Shown here in pieces: positions 9,654 to 17,694 of a stretch of 56,109 bases of DNA. Origin of the DNA: Cellulomonas iranensis NBRC 101100 = JCM 18110 (GTDB lineage Bacteria; Actinomycetota; Actinomycetes; Actinomycetales; Cellulomonadaceae); contig NZ_BCRB01000020.1 of assembly GCF_001552375.1 (NCBI RefSeq), forward strand, positions 1 through 56,109. Direction: 5' to 3'. The notes under the pieces were generated by a model. The model was not told where the DNA came from and ran no database searches. It saw only the letters and a program-made list of their open reading frames with translations. Made by a program: the position numbers and the translations under genes. The first letter of the stretch is position 1. Every line of letters begins with the position of its first letter.

Positions 9654-10970
9654 ATGGCCGCGATCACGCTGAGCCACGTCGTGAAGAAGTACGGCGACGG
9701 CTACCCGGCCGTGAACGACGTCAGCCTCGACGTCGAGAACGGCGAGTTCGTCATCCTCGTCGGGCCGTCGGGCTGCGGGAAGTCGACGCTGCTGCGCATG
9801 GTCGTGGGGCTCGAGGACATCACCGACGGCGAGATCAGCATCGACGGCGAGGTCGTCAACGACAAGGCGCCGCGCGACCGCAAGCTCGCGATGGTGTTCC
9901 AGAACTACGCGCTGTACCCGCACCTGAGCGTGTTCGAGAACATCGCGTTCCCGCTGCGCCTCGAGAAGGGCAAGTTCTCGGACGACGAGATCCGGGAGCG
10001 CGTCGAGCGGGCCGCGGACACCCTGGAGCTGCGCGAGCACCTCGACCGCAAGCCCGCGAACCTGTCGGGCGGGCAGCGGCAGCGCGTCGCGATGGGACGC
10101 GCGATCGTGCGCGACGCGCGCGCGTTCCTGTTCGACGAGCCGCTGTCGAACCTCGACGCCAAGCTCCGCGGGCAGATGCGCACCGAGATCGCGCGCATGC
10201 AGCGCCGGCTCGGCACCACGACGCTCTACGTGACGCACGACCAGACGGAGGCCATGACGCTGGGCGACCGGGTCGCGGTGCTCAAGAAGGGCGTGCTCCA
10301 GCAGGCCGCGAGCCCGCGTGCGCTCTACGAGCAGCCCGTCAACCTGTTCGTCGCCGGGTTCATCGGCTCGCCGCCCATGAACTTCCTGCCCGGCGAGGTC
10401 GACGGCGACACGTTGCGGCTGCCGCTGGCCGACGTGCCGCTCGCACCCGCGCTGCGCGAGCGGATCGGGGACCGTTCGCTCGTGATCGTCGGGCTGCGGC
10501 CCGAGCACCTCGAGGACGCCGACACGTTCGACGAGGGCGGCCGCGAGGGCGGCGTGACGTTCGAGGCGGACGTGGACGTCGTCGAGTGGCTGGGCGCCGA
10601 GCTGTACGCGTACGTGCCGTTCGAGACGCACGCGGACGTGGCGCAGACGCTCGAGGAGCTCGATCGCGACCTCGACGGCGAGGGTATGCGCACGCAGCTG
10701 GTCGCGTCGCTCGGCGCCGAGTCGCACGTGCGCGACGGCGACGTCGCCGAGCTGTGGTTCGACCCCGCGCGGCTCATGGTCTTCGACCCCGAGACGGGTG
10801 AGAACCTCACGTACGACGAGGAGGCGGCGCGCCGGGCCGACGAGGAGAGCGTCGAGGAGCGGCGCCGCGCGACCGAGCGCGCGCAGCGCCGTGCCGCGCG
10901 CGCCGAGGAGCGAGCGTCCGGGAGGGGCGACCGCGCGTCGGCGGGTGGGGGGCGGCACACCGCGGCGTGA
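9654..10970 (+). CDS. sugC: ABC sugar transporter ATP-binding protein, SugC/MalK/UgpC type
   Basis: 438 residues from an ATG at 9654, preceded by AGGGAGG. Walker A GPSGCGKST (about 37-45), Q-loop MVFQNYALYPHLSV, ABC signature LSGGQRQRVAMGRA, Walker B ARAFLFDEPLSNLDAK and the H-loop VTHDQTEAM are all intact. The C-terminal part is the MalK-like regulatory OB domain (FIGSPPMNFLPG, VIVGLRPEHLE). A charged tail of about 60 residues (RRADEESVEERRRATERAQRR) extends beyond the usual end. It energises SugAB and completes the lpqY-sugABC operon; such MalK-like ATPases can be shared between several sugar importers. Confidence 0.92.
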   Translation: MAAITLSHVVKKYGDGYPAVNDVSLDVENGEFVILVGPSGCGKSTLLRMVVGLEDITDGEISIDGEVVNDKAPRDRKLAMVFQNYALYPHLSVFENIAFPLRLEKGKFSDDEIRERVERAADTLELREHLDRKPANLSGGQRQRVAMGRAIVRDARAFLFDEPLSNLDAKLRGQMRTEIARMQRRLGTTTLYVTHDQTEAMTLGDRVAVLKKGVLQQAASPRALYEQPVNLFVAGFIGSPPMNFLPGEVDGDTLRLPLADVPLAPALRERIGDRSLVIVGLRPEHLEDADTFDEGGREGGVTFEADVDVVEWLGAELYAYVPFETHADVAQTLEELDRDLDGEGMRTQLVASLGAESHVRDGDVAELWFDPARLMVFDPETGENLTYDEEAARRADEESVEERRRATERAQRRAARAEERASGRGDRASAGGGRHTAA

Positions 10971-10976
10971 CGGCCT

Positions 10977-10991
10977 GGCCGCCCGGCGGCC
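10977..10991 (+). terminator. Possible terminator after sugC
   Basis: Short GC hairpin (GGCCGC / GCGGCC, 3-nt loop) 6 nt after the sugC stop. Modest stem with no T-tract. Confidence 0.4.
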
Positions 10992-11057
10992 GGAGCTCGG
11001 GGACGCGGACGGGGAAAGGCCTCGGCTCCCGGGGTCGTGGGCGGGCAGCATGGCGGG

Positions 11058-11372
11058 ATGGACACCACCACCACCCCGCCGTGCGACGCCGCGCGGTTCC
11101 TGGTGCGCGGGCGCTGGGTCACGACGCCCCGCCGCACGCGCGACCGTGACGAGCTGCTCGAGCACGTCGCGGCGCTCCTCGTCGCGCCGGGCGAGGAGCT
11201 CGACGAGGCCGCGCTGACCGAGCGCATCGCGACGCTCGCCGACGACCCGGTGCGCGTGCGGCGCGATCTCGTCGAGGCCGGGCTCGTCGGCCGTCGGCAG
11301 GACGGGTCGCGGTACTGGCGCGAGCGCGTGACGCCGCACGACGACGAGCCGGACGCCCGGGCCGCGGGCTGA
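11058..11372 (+). CDS. Small DUF2087 domain protein
   Basis: 104 residues starting at ATG 11058. The pattern of helices followed by DPVRVRRDLVEAGLVGRRQDGSRYWR resembles DUF2087, a winged-helix-like module in which the last strands carry L-R-R-x-L-V-x-x-G-L-x-x-R-x-x-x-G-x-x-Y. It may bind DNA or regulate, but no function is established. There is no Shine-Dalgarno; a CAGCAT hexamer at 11046 lies 12 nt before the ATG, consistent with leaderless transcription. A longer start at 11037 is possible but adds only MGGQHGG. Confidence 0.7.
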   Translation: MDTTTTPPCDAARFLVRGRWVTTPRRTRDRDELLEHVAALLVAPGEELDEAALTERIATLADDPVRVRRDLVEAGLVGRRQDGSRYWRERVTPHDDEPDARAAG

Positions 11373-11412
11373 CACGCGCGCGCAGACGACCACCGGCGGA
11401 CGGGCGCGTCGG

Positions 11413-11439
11413 GGCGTGGCGCGAACGACGTGCCACGCC
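11413..11439. terminator. Hairpin between convergent DUF2087 and carbonic anhydrase genes
   Basis: 8-bp perfect stem GGCGTGGC / GCCACGCC with an 11-nt loop, in the gap between two convergent genes. It could end transcription from both sides. Confidence 0.4.
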
Positions 11440-11505
11440 GACGAGGGACCACGCCGGTGACGTGCGGGACGCCGGCGTGGGCTCCTCGCGTCGTCGCCCG
11501 GGACG

Positions 11506-12174
11506 TCAGGCCGGCGCGCCCGCCGGCACGACGCCCGGTCCCGCACCGATGTCGCCGATGACCTGCGCGACCTGGGCGCGCCCGTCGGCGAGCGTGTACT
11601 CGACCGCGACGATCGCGGTGCGGCCCGCGGCGACCGACTCGGCGAGCGACACCGAGTAGCCGTGCAGCTGACGCGACGTGTGCAGCACGTGCTCGTGGCC
11701 CAGGGTCGCGGCGTCGAACGAGTCGAGCGGCCGGCCCGACGCGGTGAGCCCGACGATCGAGGGGATCACGCGGTCGACGACGGCCTGCACGAACCCGGGC
11801 GGCACGTTGCCGTGCGTGATCGCGTCCGTCGCGGCGGCGACGGCGCCGCACGAGTCGTGCGCGAGGACCACGACGAGCGGCGCGCCCAGCACCTCGACGC
11901 CGTACTCGATGGACCCGATGACGGTCGTGTCGAGCACGTGCCCGGCGGTGCGCACGACGAACAGGTCGCCGAGGCCCTGGTCGAAGATGATCTCGGCCGC
12001 GACGCGGCTGTCGGAGCAGCCGAAGACCACCGCGAACGGGTGCTGCTCGACGCTCACCTCGGTGCGGCGGGCGATGCCCTGCGACGGGTGCGCCATGCGG
12101 TCCTCGACGAACCGCAGGTTGCCGTCGGCCAGCGCGGCCCAGGCCTGCGCGGGAGTGGTCGGCGTCGTGCTCAT
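11506..12174 (-). CDS. Beta-class carbonic anhydrase
   Basis: 222 residues. Interconverts CO2 and bicarbonate in the cytoplasm. The beta-class zinc ligands and the Asp/Arg dyad are visible: CSDSR (about residues 50-54) and, later, HDSCGA with the His and Cys ligands. FVVRTAGHVLDTTVIGSIEYGVEVLGAPLVVVLAHDSCG is characteristic, with a normal length. The ATG at 12174 overlaps the stop of the upstream kinase by 4 bp. It is the last gene of an xseB-kinase-carbonic anhydrase chain, an arrangement with no obvious metabolic logic. Confidence 0.92.
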   Translation of the reverse strand: MSTTPTTPAQAWAALADGNLRFVEDRMAHPSQGIARRTEVSVEQHPFAVVFGCSDSRVAAEIIFDQGLGDLFVVRTAGHVLDTTVIGSIEYGVEVLGAPLVVVLAHDSCGAVAAATDAITHGNVPPGFVQAVVDRVIPSIVGLTASGRPLDSFDAATLGHEHVLHTSRQLHGYSVSLAESVAAGRTAIVAVEYTLADGRAQVAQVIGDIGAGPGVVPAGAPA

Positions 12175-13121
12175 GCGGGGGCTCCCTCGGTGTCGAGCTC
12201 GGCGGTCGTCGGCGGGTTGGCGCCCGCACGCGAGACCGTGATGGCGGCGATGCGTGCGCAGCGGGCGAGCACCTGCTCGACCGTGCCCGCGTCGACGTCG
12301 TGCAGCGCGGCGCGGCGGTCGGCGCCGAGCAGCCCGGCGGACCACAGGCCGTCGACCAGGCCACCCATGAACGAGTCACCCGCGCCGACGGTGTCGGCGA
12401 CGGTGACGCGCGGCGCCGGGACCGTGAGGCGCGCGCCGGCGGCGGTGCTCGCGAACGCGCCCTCGCCGCCGTGCGTGACGACCACGAGCGCGGGGCCCGA
12501 GCGGCTCCAGTCCTCCGCGACCTCGGCCGGCGCGACGCCGGGCAGCAGCCACGCGAGGTCCTCGTCGCTGACCTTGACCACGTCGGACGCGCGCACGAGC
12601 CGCTCGACGACGGGCCGCACGTCGGCCGGGTCTCCCATGAGCGCGGGGCGCAGGTTCGGGTCGTAGGTGATCGTCGACGTCGCGCGGCGGCTCTCGAGCA
12701 GGTCGGCGACCTTGGGTCCGCCGGGCGTCAGCACGGCCGCGATCGACCCGGTGTGCACGACGAGCGCGTCGCCCTCGCCCTCGTCCCACGTCGCGGGCAG
12801 GTCCCACTCGAGGTCGAAGTCGTACGTCGCGACGCCCGCGGCGTCGAGGTGTGCGGTGGCGACGGGGGTCCGGGCGGGCGCGCGGTCACCGGTCAGCACG
12901 TGCACGCCGGAGGCCGCGAGGTGCCGGCGCACGAGGTCGCCGTGCGCGTCGTCGGCCAGCCACGTGAGCAGCTCGGCGCGCCGGCCGAGCCTCGCGAGGC
13001 CGATCGCCACGTTGGCCGGGCTGCCGCCCGGGAACTCGTCGTGCGTGCCGTCGGGGCGGCGGACCGCGTCCACCAGCGCCTCGCCGATCACGAGCGCACG
13101 GCCCTGCGTGCTGCCGCTCAC
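12171..13121 (-). CDS. PfkB-family carbohydrate kinase (fructokinase-like)
   Basis: 316 residues from a GTG at 13121. ATP-dependent sugar kinase of the ribokinase/PfkB family. The N-terminal substrate motif GGSPANVAIGLARLG and the C-terminal signature DTVGAGDSFMGGLVDGLW (anion hole and catalytic Asp) are present. VIGEALVD and the conserved YDPNLRPALM suggest fructokinase rather than ribokinase, but the substrate cannot be proved from sequence. It overlaps xseB upstream (GTGA) and the carbonic anhydrase downstream (ATGA), so it is translationally coupled to both. Confidence 0.88.
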   Translation of the reverse strand: MSGSTQGRALVIGEALVDAVRRPDGTHDEFPGGSPANVAIGLARLGRRAELLTWLADDAHGDLVRRHLAASGVHVLTGDRAPARTPVATAHLDAAGVATYDFDLEWDLPATWDEGEGDALVVHTGSIAAVLTPGGPKVADLLESRRATSTITYDPNLRPALMGDPADVRPVVERLVRASDVVKVSDEDLAWLLPGVAPAEVAEDWSRSGPALVVVTHGGEGAFASTAAGARLTVPAPRVTVADTVGAGDSFMGGLVDGLWSAGLLGADRRAALHDVDAGTVEQVLARCARIAAITVSRAGANPPTTAELDTEGAPA

Positions 13122-13453
13122 CGGTCCTCCTCGTCGTCCTCGCCCGCGGCGTGCGCCCGGGCGTCCTCGTCCAGCGTCCCGGCCGTGCCGGTGCGGCCAC
13201 CGCGCGCGGCGGTCAGCCGCTCGCGCGCGCCGTCGAGCCACTCCTGGCAGCGCGCCGCGAGCGCCTCGCCCCGCTCCCACAGCGCGAGCGACTCCTCGAG
13301 CGTGCCCGCGCCCGACTCCAGGCGGCCGACGATCGAGGCGAGCTCGTCGCGGGCCTGCTCGTAGCCGAGCGTCGCGGGGTCGGGCAGGCGGGAGCCGGTG
13401 CCGGCCGCCCCGTCCGCCGGACCGTCGGGTGCGGTCGTCTCTCGTCGTGCCAC
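13118..13453 (-). CDS. xseB: Exodeoxyribonuclease VII small subunit
   Basis: 111 residues. Small subunit of ExoVII, which with XseA degrades single-stranded DNA to oligonucleotides. The family core LGYEQARDELASIVGRLESGAGTLEESLALWERGEALAARCQEWLDGARERL is intact. A Pro/Gly-rich extension of about 28 residues precedes it, and an acidic tail (EDDEEDR) follows. The start is GTG 13453; GTG 13459 is an equal alternative, since neither has a clear ribosome-binding site. It lies 124 nt after xseA in the same direction and overlaps the kinase by 4 bp. Confidence 0.88.
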   Translation of the reverse strand: MARRETTAPDGPADGAAGTGSRLPDPATLGYEQARDELASIVGRLESGAGTLEESLALWERGEALAARCQEWLDGARERLTAARGGRTGTAGTLDEDARAHAAGEDDEEDR

Positions 13454-13577
13454 GCGCACAGTCAACCAGTCGTCGCCGACGGCGCACGCGCGGGCCCGTG
13501 CTGCGGACCACGCCGTGCGTCGGCACGGCGACGTCGGTGCCCCCAGAGCGCCGTGCCCTGGTGCCGCGCGACGCGGC

Positions 13578-14831
13578 TCACGCGTCGACGACGTCGGCGG
13601 CGAGCTCGCCCGCCGCGACCCGCACCCGCAGGCGGTCCCCGGTCGCGACCTCGGCGGGGTCGCGCACCACGGCGCCGTCGGCGCGCTGCACGACCGCGTA
13701 CCCGCGCTCGAGCGTCGCGGCGGGGGACAGCGCGCGCACCTGCCCCGCGAGCCGGGCGGTCGCGGTCGCGGCGTGCGCGAGCGCGGCGTCGAGGACCGCG
13801 CGACCGCGCGCGGTCTGGTCGCGCAGCGCGCGCTCGTGCGGGTCGACGAGCGTCTCGGGCCGCGCCATGACGGGTCGCGTGCGCCAGTGGTCGAGCGCCG
13901 CCTGCTCGCGCGCGAGGCGGTGGGTGAGCGCGGCGCGCGTGCGGGTGCGCGCCTGCGCGATCCGCGCGCGCTCCTCGGTGACGTCGGGCACGACGCGCTT
14001 GGCTGCGTCGGTGGGCGTCGACGCCCGCAGGTCCGCGACGAGGTCGAGCAGCGGCGCGTCCATGTGGTGCCCGATCGCGCTGACCAGCGGCGTGCGGCAC
14101 GCCGCGGCGGCACGCACGAGGGTCTCGTTGCTGAACGGCAGCAGGTCCTCGAAGGACCCGCCGCCGCGCGCGACCACGACGACCTCGACCCGCGGGTCGG
14201 CGTCGAGCTCGGCGATCGCCGCGGTCACCGACGGCACCGCCTCGGCGCCCTGCACCGTGACGCGCCGGATCTCGAACTGCACGCCAGGCCAGCGGGCCCG
14301 CGCGTTCGAGACGACGTCGTGCTCGGCGTCGCCCTGCTGCGCGCACACCAGCCCGACCACGGCGGGCAGGAACGGCAGCGGGCGCTTGCGCGACTCGTCG
14401 AACAGGCCCTCGGCCGCGAGCACGCCCTTGAGGTGCTCGATGCGCGCGAGCAGCTCGCCCAGCCCCACGAGCCGCACGCGGTCCGCGGAGAACCCGAGCG
14501 CGCCCTTCTTCACCTGGTACTGCGGCCGCGCGTGCACCACGACGTGAGCGCCGTCGGCGAACCGGTCGCCCAGGCTCATCGCCGCGACCGCGGGCAGCGT
14601 GACCGACAGCGACATGTCGAGGTCGGTGTCGCGCAGCGTGAGGAACAGCAGCGAGTTCCAGCGCCGCACGTTGAGCACCTGGCCCTCGACCCACACGGGC
14701 GGCATGCGCGCGACGTAGTCCGCGACCTTCGGCGCGAGGTGCCGCACGGGCCACGGACGCTCGGGCGTCGTGTCCGCGGCCTTGAGCGGCAGCGGCAGCG
14801 GGGCCGTGGGGGCGGGGGAGTCGTCGGGCAC
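13578..14831 (-). CDS. xseA: Exodeoxyribonuclease VII large subunit
   Basis: 417 residues from a GTG at 14831. Catalytic subunit of ExoVII. The N-terminal OB-fold (VWVEGQVLNVRRWNSLLFLTLRD, about 46-68) precedes the catalytic region with the typical GLVCAQQGDAEHDVVSNARARWPGVQF, VVVVARGGGSFEDLLPFSNETLVRA and VSAIGHHMDAPLLDLVADLRASTPTDAAK. A coiled-coil-like Arg/Ala-rich segment and the C-terminal LERGYAVVQRADGAVV follow, as expected. A longer frame to 15044 exists but is low-complexity. CACCCT 13 nt before the GTG may be a leaderless -10. Divergent from ispH. Confidence 0.93.
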   Translation of the reverse strand: MPDDSPAPTAPLPLPLKAADTTPERPWPVRHLAPKVADYVARMPPVWVEGQVLNVRRWNSLLFLTLRDTDLDMSLSVTLPAVAAMSLGDRFADGAHVVVHARPQYQVKKGALGFSADRVRLVGLGELLARIEHLKGVLAAEGLFDESRKRPLPFLPAVVGLVCAQQGDAEHDVVSNARARWPGVQFEIRRVTVQGAEAVPSVTAAIAELDADPRVEVVVVARGGGSFEDLLPFSNETLVRAAAACRTPLVSAIGHHMDAPLLDLVADLRASTPTDAAKRVVPDVTEERARIAQARTRTRAALTHRLAREQAALDHWRTRPVMARPETLVDPHERALRDQTARGRAVLDAALAHAATATARLAGQVRALSPAATLERGYAVVQRADGAVVRDPAEVATGDRLRVRVAAGELAADVVDA

Positions 14832-15045
14832 GGCACCAGGGTGCCGCACGCGTGCGACACGGGTCGGGACGGGCGTGGTCGCGGCACCCGTGCCCGTCCC
14901 GCGCGGACCGGTGCGCGCGGCACGGACGGGTGCGTCCGGGTGGCGACGGGCCGGTCGCGCGGACGTCCCGTCGCCGGGTCGTGGAGGTCGCGTGAGCGTG
15001 GTGGCCGTCACCCGTCCCGCCGGGGGCGCCGCGGGACGTCCCACC

Positions 15046-15051
15046 TAGACT
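15046..15051 (+). promoter_or_regulatory. Leaderless -10 element of ispH
   Basis: TAGACT 12 nt upstream of the GTG at 15058. No Shine-Dalgarno is present, so transcription very likely starts at or beside the start codon. The 226-nt gap to xseA (14832-15057) must carry both divergent promoters. Confidence 0.6.
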
Positions 15052-15057
15052 GAGGGC

Positions 15058-16113
15058 GTGAACCCTGCTGCCTCCGGTCCCGACGCGGCCGCCGCGCCCG
15101 CCGCGCCCCGCAAGCGCGTGCTGCTGGCGGCCCCCCGCGGGTACTGCGCGGGCGTCGACCGCGCGGTCGTCGCGGTCGAGAAGGCCCTCGAGCACTACGG
15201 CGCCCCGGTGTACGTCCGCAAGGAGATCGTGCACAACCGGCACGTCGTCGACACGCTGGCCGCGCGCGGCGCGGTGTTCGTCGACGAGACCGACGCGGTC
15301 CCCGAGGGTGCGCGCGTCGTGTTCTCGGCGCACGGGGTGTCGCCCGCGGTCAAGGAGGCCGCCGCGGCGCGCAACCTGCAGACCATCGACGCGACGTGCC
15401 CGCTGGTCACCAAGGTCCACAAGGAGGCCGTGCGGTTCGCCGCCGACGACTTCGACATCCTGCTCATCGGTCACGACGGGCACGAGGAGGTCGAGGGCAC
15501 GCAGGGGCACGCCCCCGAGCACATCCAGGTCGTCAACTCGCCGGCCGACGCGGACCACGTCGTGGTCCGCGACCCCGAGCGGGTCATGTGGATCTCGCAG
15601 ACCACGCTGTCGGTGGACGAGACGATGGAGACGGTCCGCCGCCTGCGCGAGCGGTTCCCGCACCTGCAGGACCCGCCGAGCGACGACATCTGCTACGCGA
15701 CGCAGAACCGCCAGGTCGCGGTGAAGAAGCTCGCGCCCTCGTGTGACGTGGTCATCACGGTCGGGTCCGCCAACTCGTCGAACTCGGTGCGCCTCGTCGA
15801 GGTCGCCCTCGACGCGGGTGCGCGTGCGTCTTACCGCGTCGACAAGGCCGCCGAGATCGACCCGGCGTGGCTCGAGGGTGCGACCACGGTCGGCGTCACC
15901 TCGGGGGCGTCCGTCCCGGAGATCCTGGTGTCCGACGTCCTCGCGCTGCTCGCCGAGCACGGCTTCGGCGAGGTCGAGGAGGTGCGCACCGCGACCGAGG
16001 ACCTCATGTTCTCGCTGCCGCGCGAGCTGCGCGCCGACCTCAAGGCCGCCGGTGCGCCGACCGGCCGCCCGCGGCCCGAGGGTCGTCGCTCGCTGAGCGT
16101 CCAGCCGGTCTGA
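15058..16113 (+). CDS. ispH: 4-hydroxy-3-methylbut-2-enyl diphosphate reductase
   Basis: 351 residues from a GTG at 15058. Last step of the MEP isoprenoid pathway: HMBPP is reduced to IPP and DMAPP by a [4Fe-4S] enzyme. The three iron-sulfur cysteines are in [12 protein letters not shown] (Cys30), [11 protein letters not shown] and ICYATQNRQ. Substrate-binding motifs [18 protein letters not shown] (catalytic Glu region), TTLSVDET and NSSNSVRL are complete. The N-terminus carries a 15-residue Ala/Pro leader. Alone on its strand, followed by a hairpin. Confidence 0.96.
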   Translation: MNPAASGPDAAAAPAAPRKRVLLAAPRGYCAGVDRAVVAVEKALEHYGAPVYVRKEIVHNRHVVDTLAARGAVFVDETDAVPEGARVVFSAHGVSPAVKEAAAARNLQTIDATCPLVTKVHKEAVRFAADDFDILLIGHDGHEEVEGTQGHAPEHIQVVNSPADADHVVVRDPERVMWISQTTLSVDETMETVRRLRERFPHLQDPPSDDICYATQNRQVAVKKLAPSCDVVITVGSANSSNSVRLVEVALDAGARASYRVDKAAEIDPAWLEGATTVGVTSGASVPEILVSDVLALLAEHGFGEVEEVRTATEDLMFSLPRELRADLKAAGAPTGRPRPEGRRSLSVQPV

Positions 16114-16145
16114 CGGGGCTGCCCCACCGCCCGGGGCGACCCGTC
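16112..16145 (+). terminator. Imperfect hairpin at the ispH stop
   Basis: Outer stem GACGGG / CCCGTC and inner stem GCCCC / GGGGC separated by a small internal loop. It begins inside the ispH stop codon. No T-tract. Confidence 0.5.
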
Positions 16146-16221
16146 ACCGACACGTGCTGTCCCGTCGTGGCGGACCGCCTGGGGGCCGCCGCCTCGCACC
16201 CCGGGGACGCGGCCTCGGCCG

Positions 16222-16497
16222 CCTCCGCCGGATCGCGAGGCGGAGGAGCAGGAGCCCTGGCTCGAGCGCGCGAACAACGGGAAGGCCGTCGGGCGCGAGA
16301 CCGCCCAGGATTCGTGGGTCCGCCAGCACTTCGAGCACCAGGGTGGCGCGGGGCGTCCGGACTTCGTGTCACGGGCGACCGGGCAGGCCTACGAGGTGAC
16401 CACGACGAACCCGTCGACGATCGCGGCGCACCTGAGGCGTTCGTACGTGAGCGTGGAGCGGATGGTGAACTACGTGATGTGGACGTTCGGAGGCTGA
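16222..16497 (+). pseudogene. Start-less C-terminal fragment of a nuclease-like (polymorphic-toxin type) protein
   Basis: An open frame with clear coding character but no start codon runs up to a TGA at 16495-16497. No ATG, GTG or TTG occurs in this frame between the ispH stop (the same frame) and codon 50 of the tail. The readable product begins around PDREAEEQEPWLERANNGK at 16228 and contains GRETAQDSWVRQHFEHQG, then GRPDFVSRATGQAYEVTT and a helix (IAAHLRRSYVSVERMVNYV). The P-D-x(n)-E-x-T pattern resembles the PD-(D/E)xK nuclease core of restriction-endonuclease-fold toxin tips; that assignment is inference. The candidate immunity gene starts 4 nt after the stop, as in toxin/immunity pairs. 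The limits at the 5' side are approximate. Confidence 0.5.
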
Positions 16498-16501
16498 GGG
16501 C

Positions 16502-17176
16502 GTGAGGAAGACTGAGCCGACGATCGCGGGGCGGCAGCTGGACCGGGGGAGTGTCATCGGGCCGCTCGTGGCGTCGGGTGTCCATGTCGACGACTGCTGG
16601 AGTGACTGGGGTCCCCCGGACGGCCAGCGGCCGCTGCTGCATGGGCTGACGTTGACCGATCTTCGGTTGACGCGGGTGGCGCTGAGCGGTGCGGTGCTGC
16701 GGGACGTGAGGGTTGAGGGGTTGTCGTGCGACAAGACCTCGATGTTCTTCTTCGCCAACCAGTTCGAGCGGGTCACGTTGCGGGGCCGGGTGGGCACGGT
16801 GATCCTGAACCCGAAGCACGTCTCTCCTGAGTACGAGCGGGCCTACGTCGACGCGATCCGGGCCGCCGAGGCGGATGTCGAGTGGACGCTGGACATCACC
16901 GAGGCGGTCGGCAAGGTCGAGGTGCGTGGGTACGCGGCGGACCGGATCCGCAGGGATCCGGAGACGCAGGTGGTCGTGCGGCGCGAGAACCTGCTGGACG
17001 GTCGGTGGCGGACGTTCGACTGGGAGGGGACGGCCTTCCGGGTCGGTCTGGATCTCATGGTCAGGGCCGGGTGGCCGGACACCGTCTTGACGGTCGACGC
17101 CACGCGTCGCAACCACCGGACCCAGCTGAGCGTGCTGCGCCGGCTGCGTGACGAAGGGATCGCGGACCAACGATGA
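16502..17176 (+). CDS. Unrecognised protein with pentapeptide-like N-terminal half; candidate immunity protein
   Basis: 224 residues from a GTG at 16502, only 4 nt after the toxin-like tail. I do not recognise the family. Residues about 50-80 (LLHGLTLTDLRLTRVALSGAVLRDVRVEGL) have a five-residue periodicity of Leu/Val-containing blocks, suggesting a short right-handed beta-helix. The rest is mixed charged sequence with no membrane segment or signal peptide, so it is cytoplasmic. Codon use differs from its neighbours, with many TTG, GTT, GGG and GGT codons (for example 16640-16730), a sign of recent transfer. Position suggests an immunity role; no motif proves it. The stop overlaps the next ATG (ATGA). 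Confidence 0.7.
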   Translation: MRKTEPTIAGRQLDRGSVIGPLVASGVHVDDCWSDWGPPDGQRPLLHGLTLTDLRLTRVALSGAVLRDVRVEGLSCDKTSMFFFANQFERVTLRGRVGTVILNPKHVSPEYERAYVDAIRAAEADVEWTLDITEAVGKVEVRGYAADRIRRDPETQVVVRRENLLDGRWRTFDWEGTAFRVGLDLMVRAGWPDTVLTVDATRRNHRTQLSVLRRLRDEGIADQR

Positions 17177-17694
17177 GGACTCTCCGTACGCCCGCACACG
17201 CGGTGGCCGTGGCGGGCCTGCTGGCACTGTCGGGCTGCGTCGCGGGTGCTCCGGGCACCGCGGGACCGCAGGACACCGCGGGACCGCAGGACACCGCGGG
17301 ACCGCACGGCACCGTGTCGCCCGTGCCGATCGAGCTCGAGCCCGACCCGCCGTGCGCGGGCGTCACGAGCCAGCTCGTTGACTCCTCGACGGTGGTCCTC
17401 AACGCGTTCGCCCTGCTCGACTCCGACCCCCAGGCGGCCCTCGCCGCCCTCGAGGAGGCGCGCAGCGCCTTCCGGGAGAGCGCGACGGATCTCGACGACG
17501 CGTCGAGCCCGACCGTCACGGCGTACGACGACGCGCTCGCTGGTCTCGTCGAGGCCACCACCGCCGCGGTCGACGACGGGACCGTCGACGCTGCAGCCGT
17601 GACGGCGGCGACCTCGCGCTTCGAGGCCGACGCCCGGGCCGCAGCCGCGCTCTGCGCGCCGGATGCGACACCGGGCGCGACCACGCAGGACTGA
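17173..17694 (+). CDS. Hypothetical lipoprotein with AGPQDT repeats
   Basis: 173 residues from an ATG at 17173 overlapping the previous gene by 4 bp. Lipoprotein signal peptide: MRTLRTP, hydrophobic AVAVAGLLALSG, lipobox LSGC (Cys at about residue 18). Next come three tandem copies of a six-residue unit (AGPQDT, AGPQDT, AGPHGT), probably a wall-spanning spacer. The remainder is alpha-helical and Ala/Asp-rich (LDSDPQAALAALEEARSAFRESATDL), with two cysteines (CAGVT and near the C-terminus ALCAPD) that could pair. No family recognised. It ends 6 bp before the convergent rmuC stop. Confidence 0.75.
   Translation: MRTLRTPAHAVAVAGLLALSGCVAGAPGTAGPQDTAGPQDTAGPHGTVSPVPIELEPDPPCAGVTSQLVDSSTVVLNAFALLDSDPQAALAALEEARSAFRESATDLDDASSPTVTAYDDALAGLVEATTAAVDDGTVDAAAVTAATSRFEADARAAAALCAPDATPGATTQD
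17251..17308 (+). repeat. 18-bp tandem repeat, about three copies
   Basis: The unit ACCGCGGGACCGCAGGAC is repeated in frame, giving AGPQDT. The third copy diverges (CAC GGC instead of CAG GAC). It lies just after the lipobox cysteine and may vary in copy number by slippage. Confidence 0.75.

Noticed and set aside
15867-16505. Plus-strand frame running from inside ispH to 16505 as a separate gene
   Set aside because: Overlaps ispH in another frame, is Arg-rich and lacks the coding pattern seen in the adjacent frame that holds the nuclease-like tail.
17251-17308. Short direct repeats resembling a small CRISPR-like array
   Set aside because: 18-bp units are directly adjacent with no spacers and are in frame within a coding sequence.
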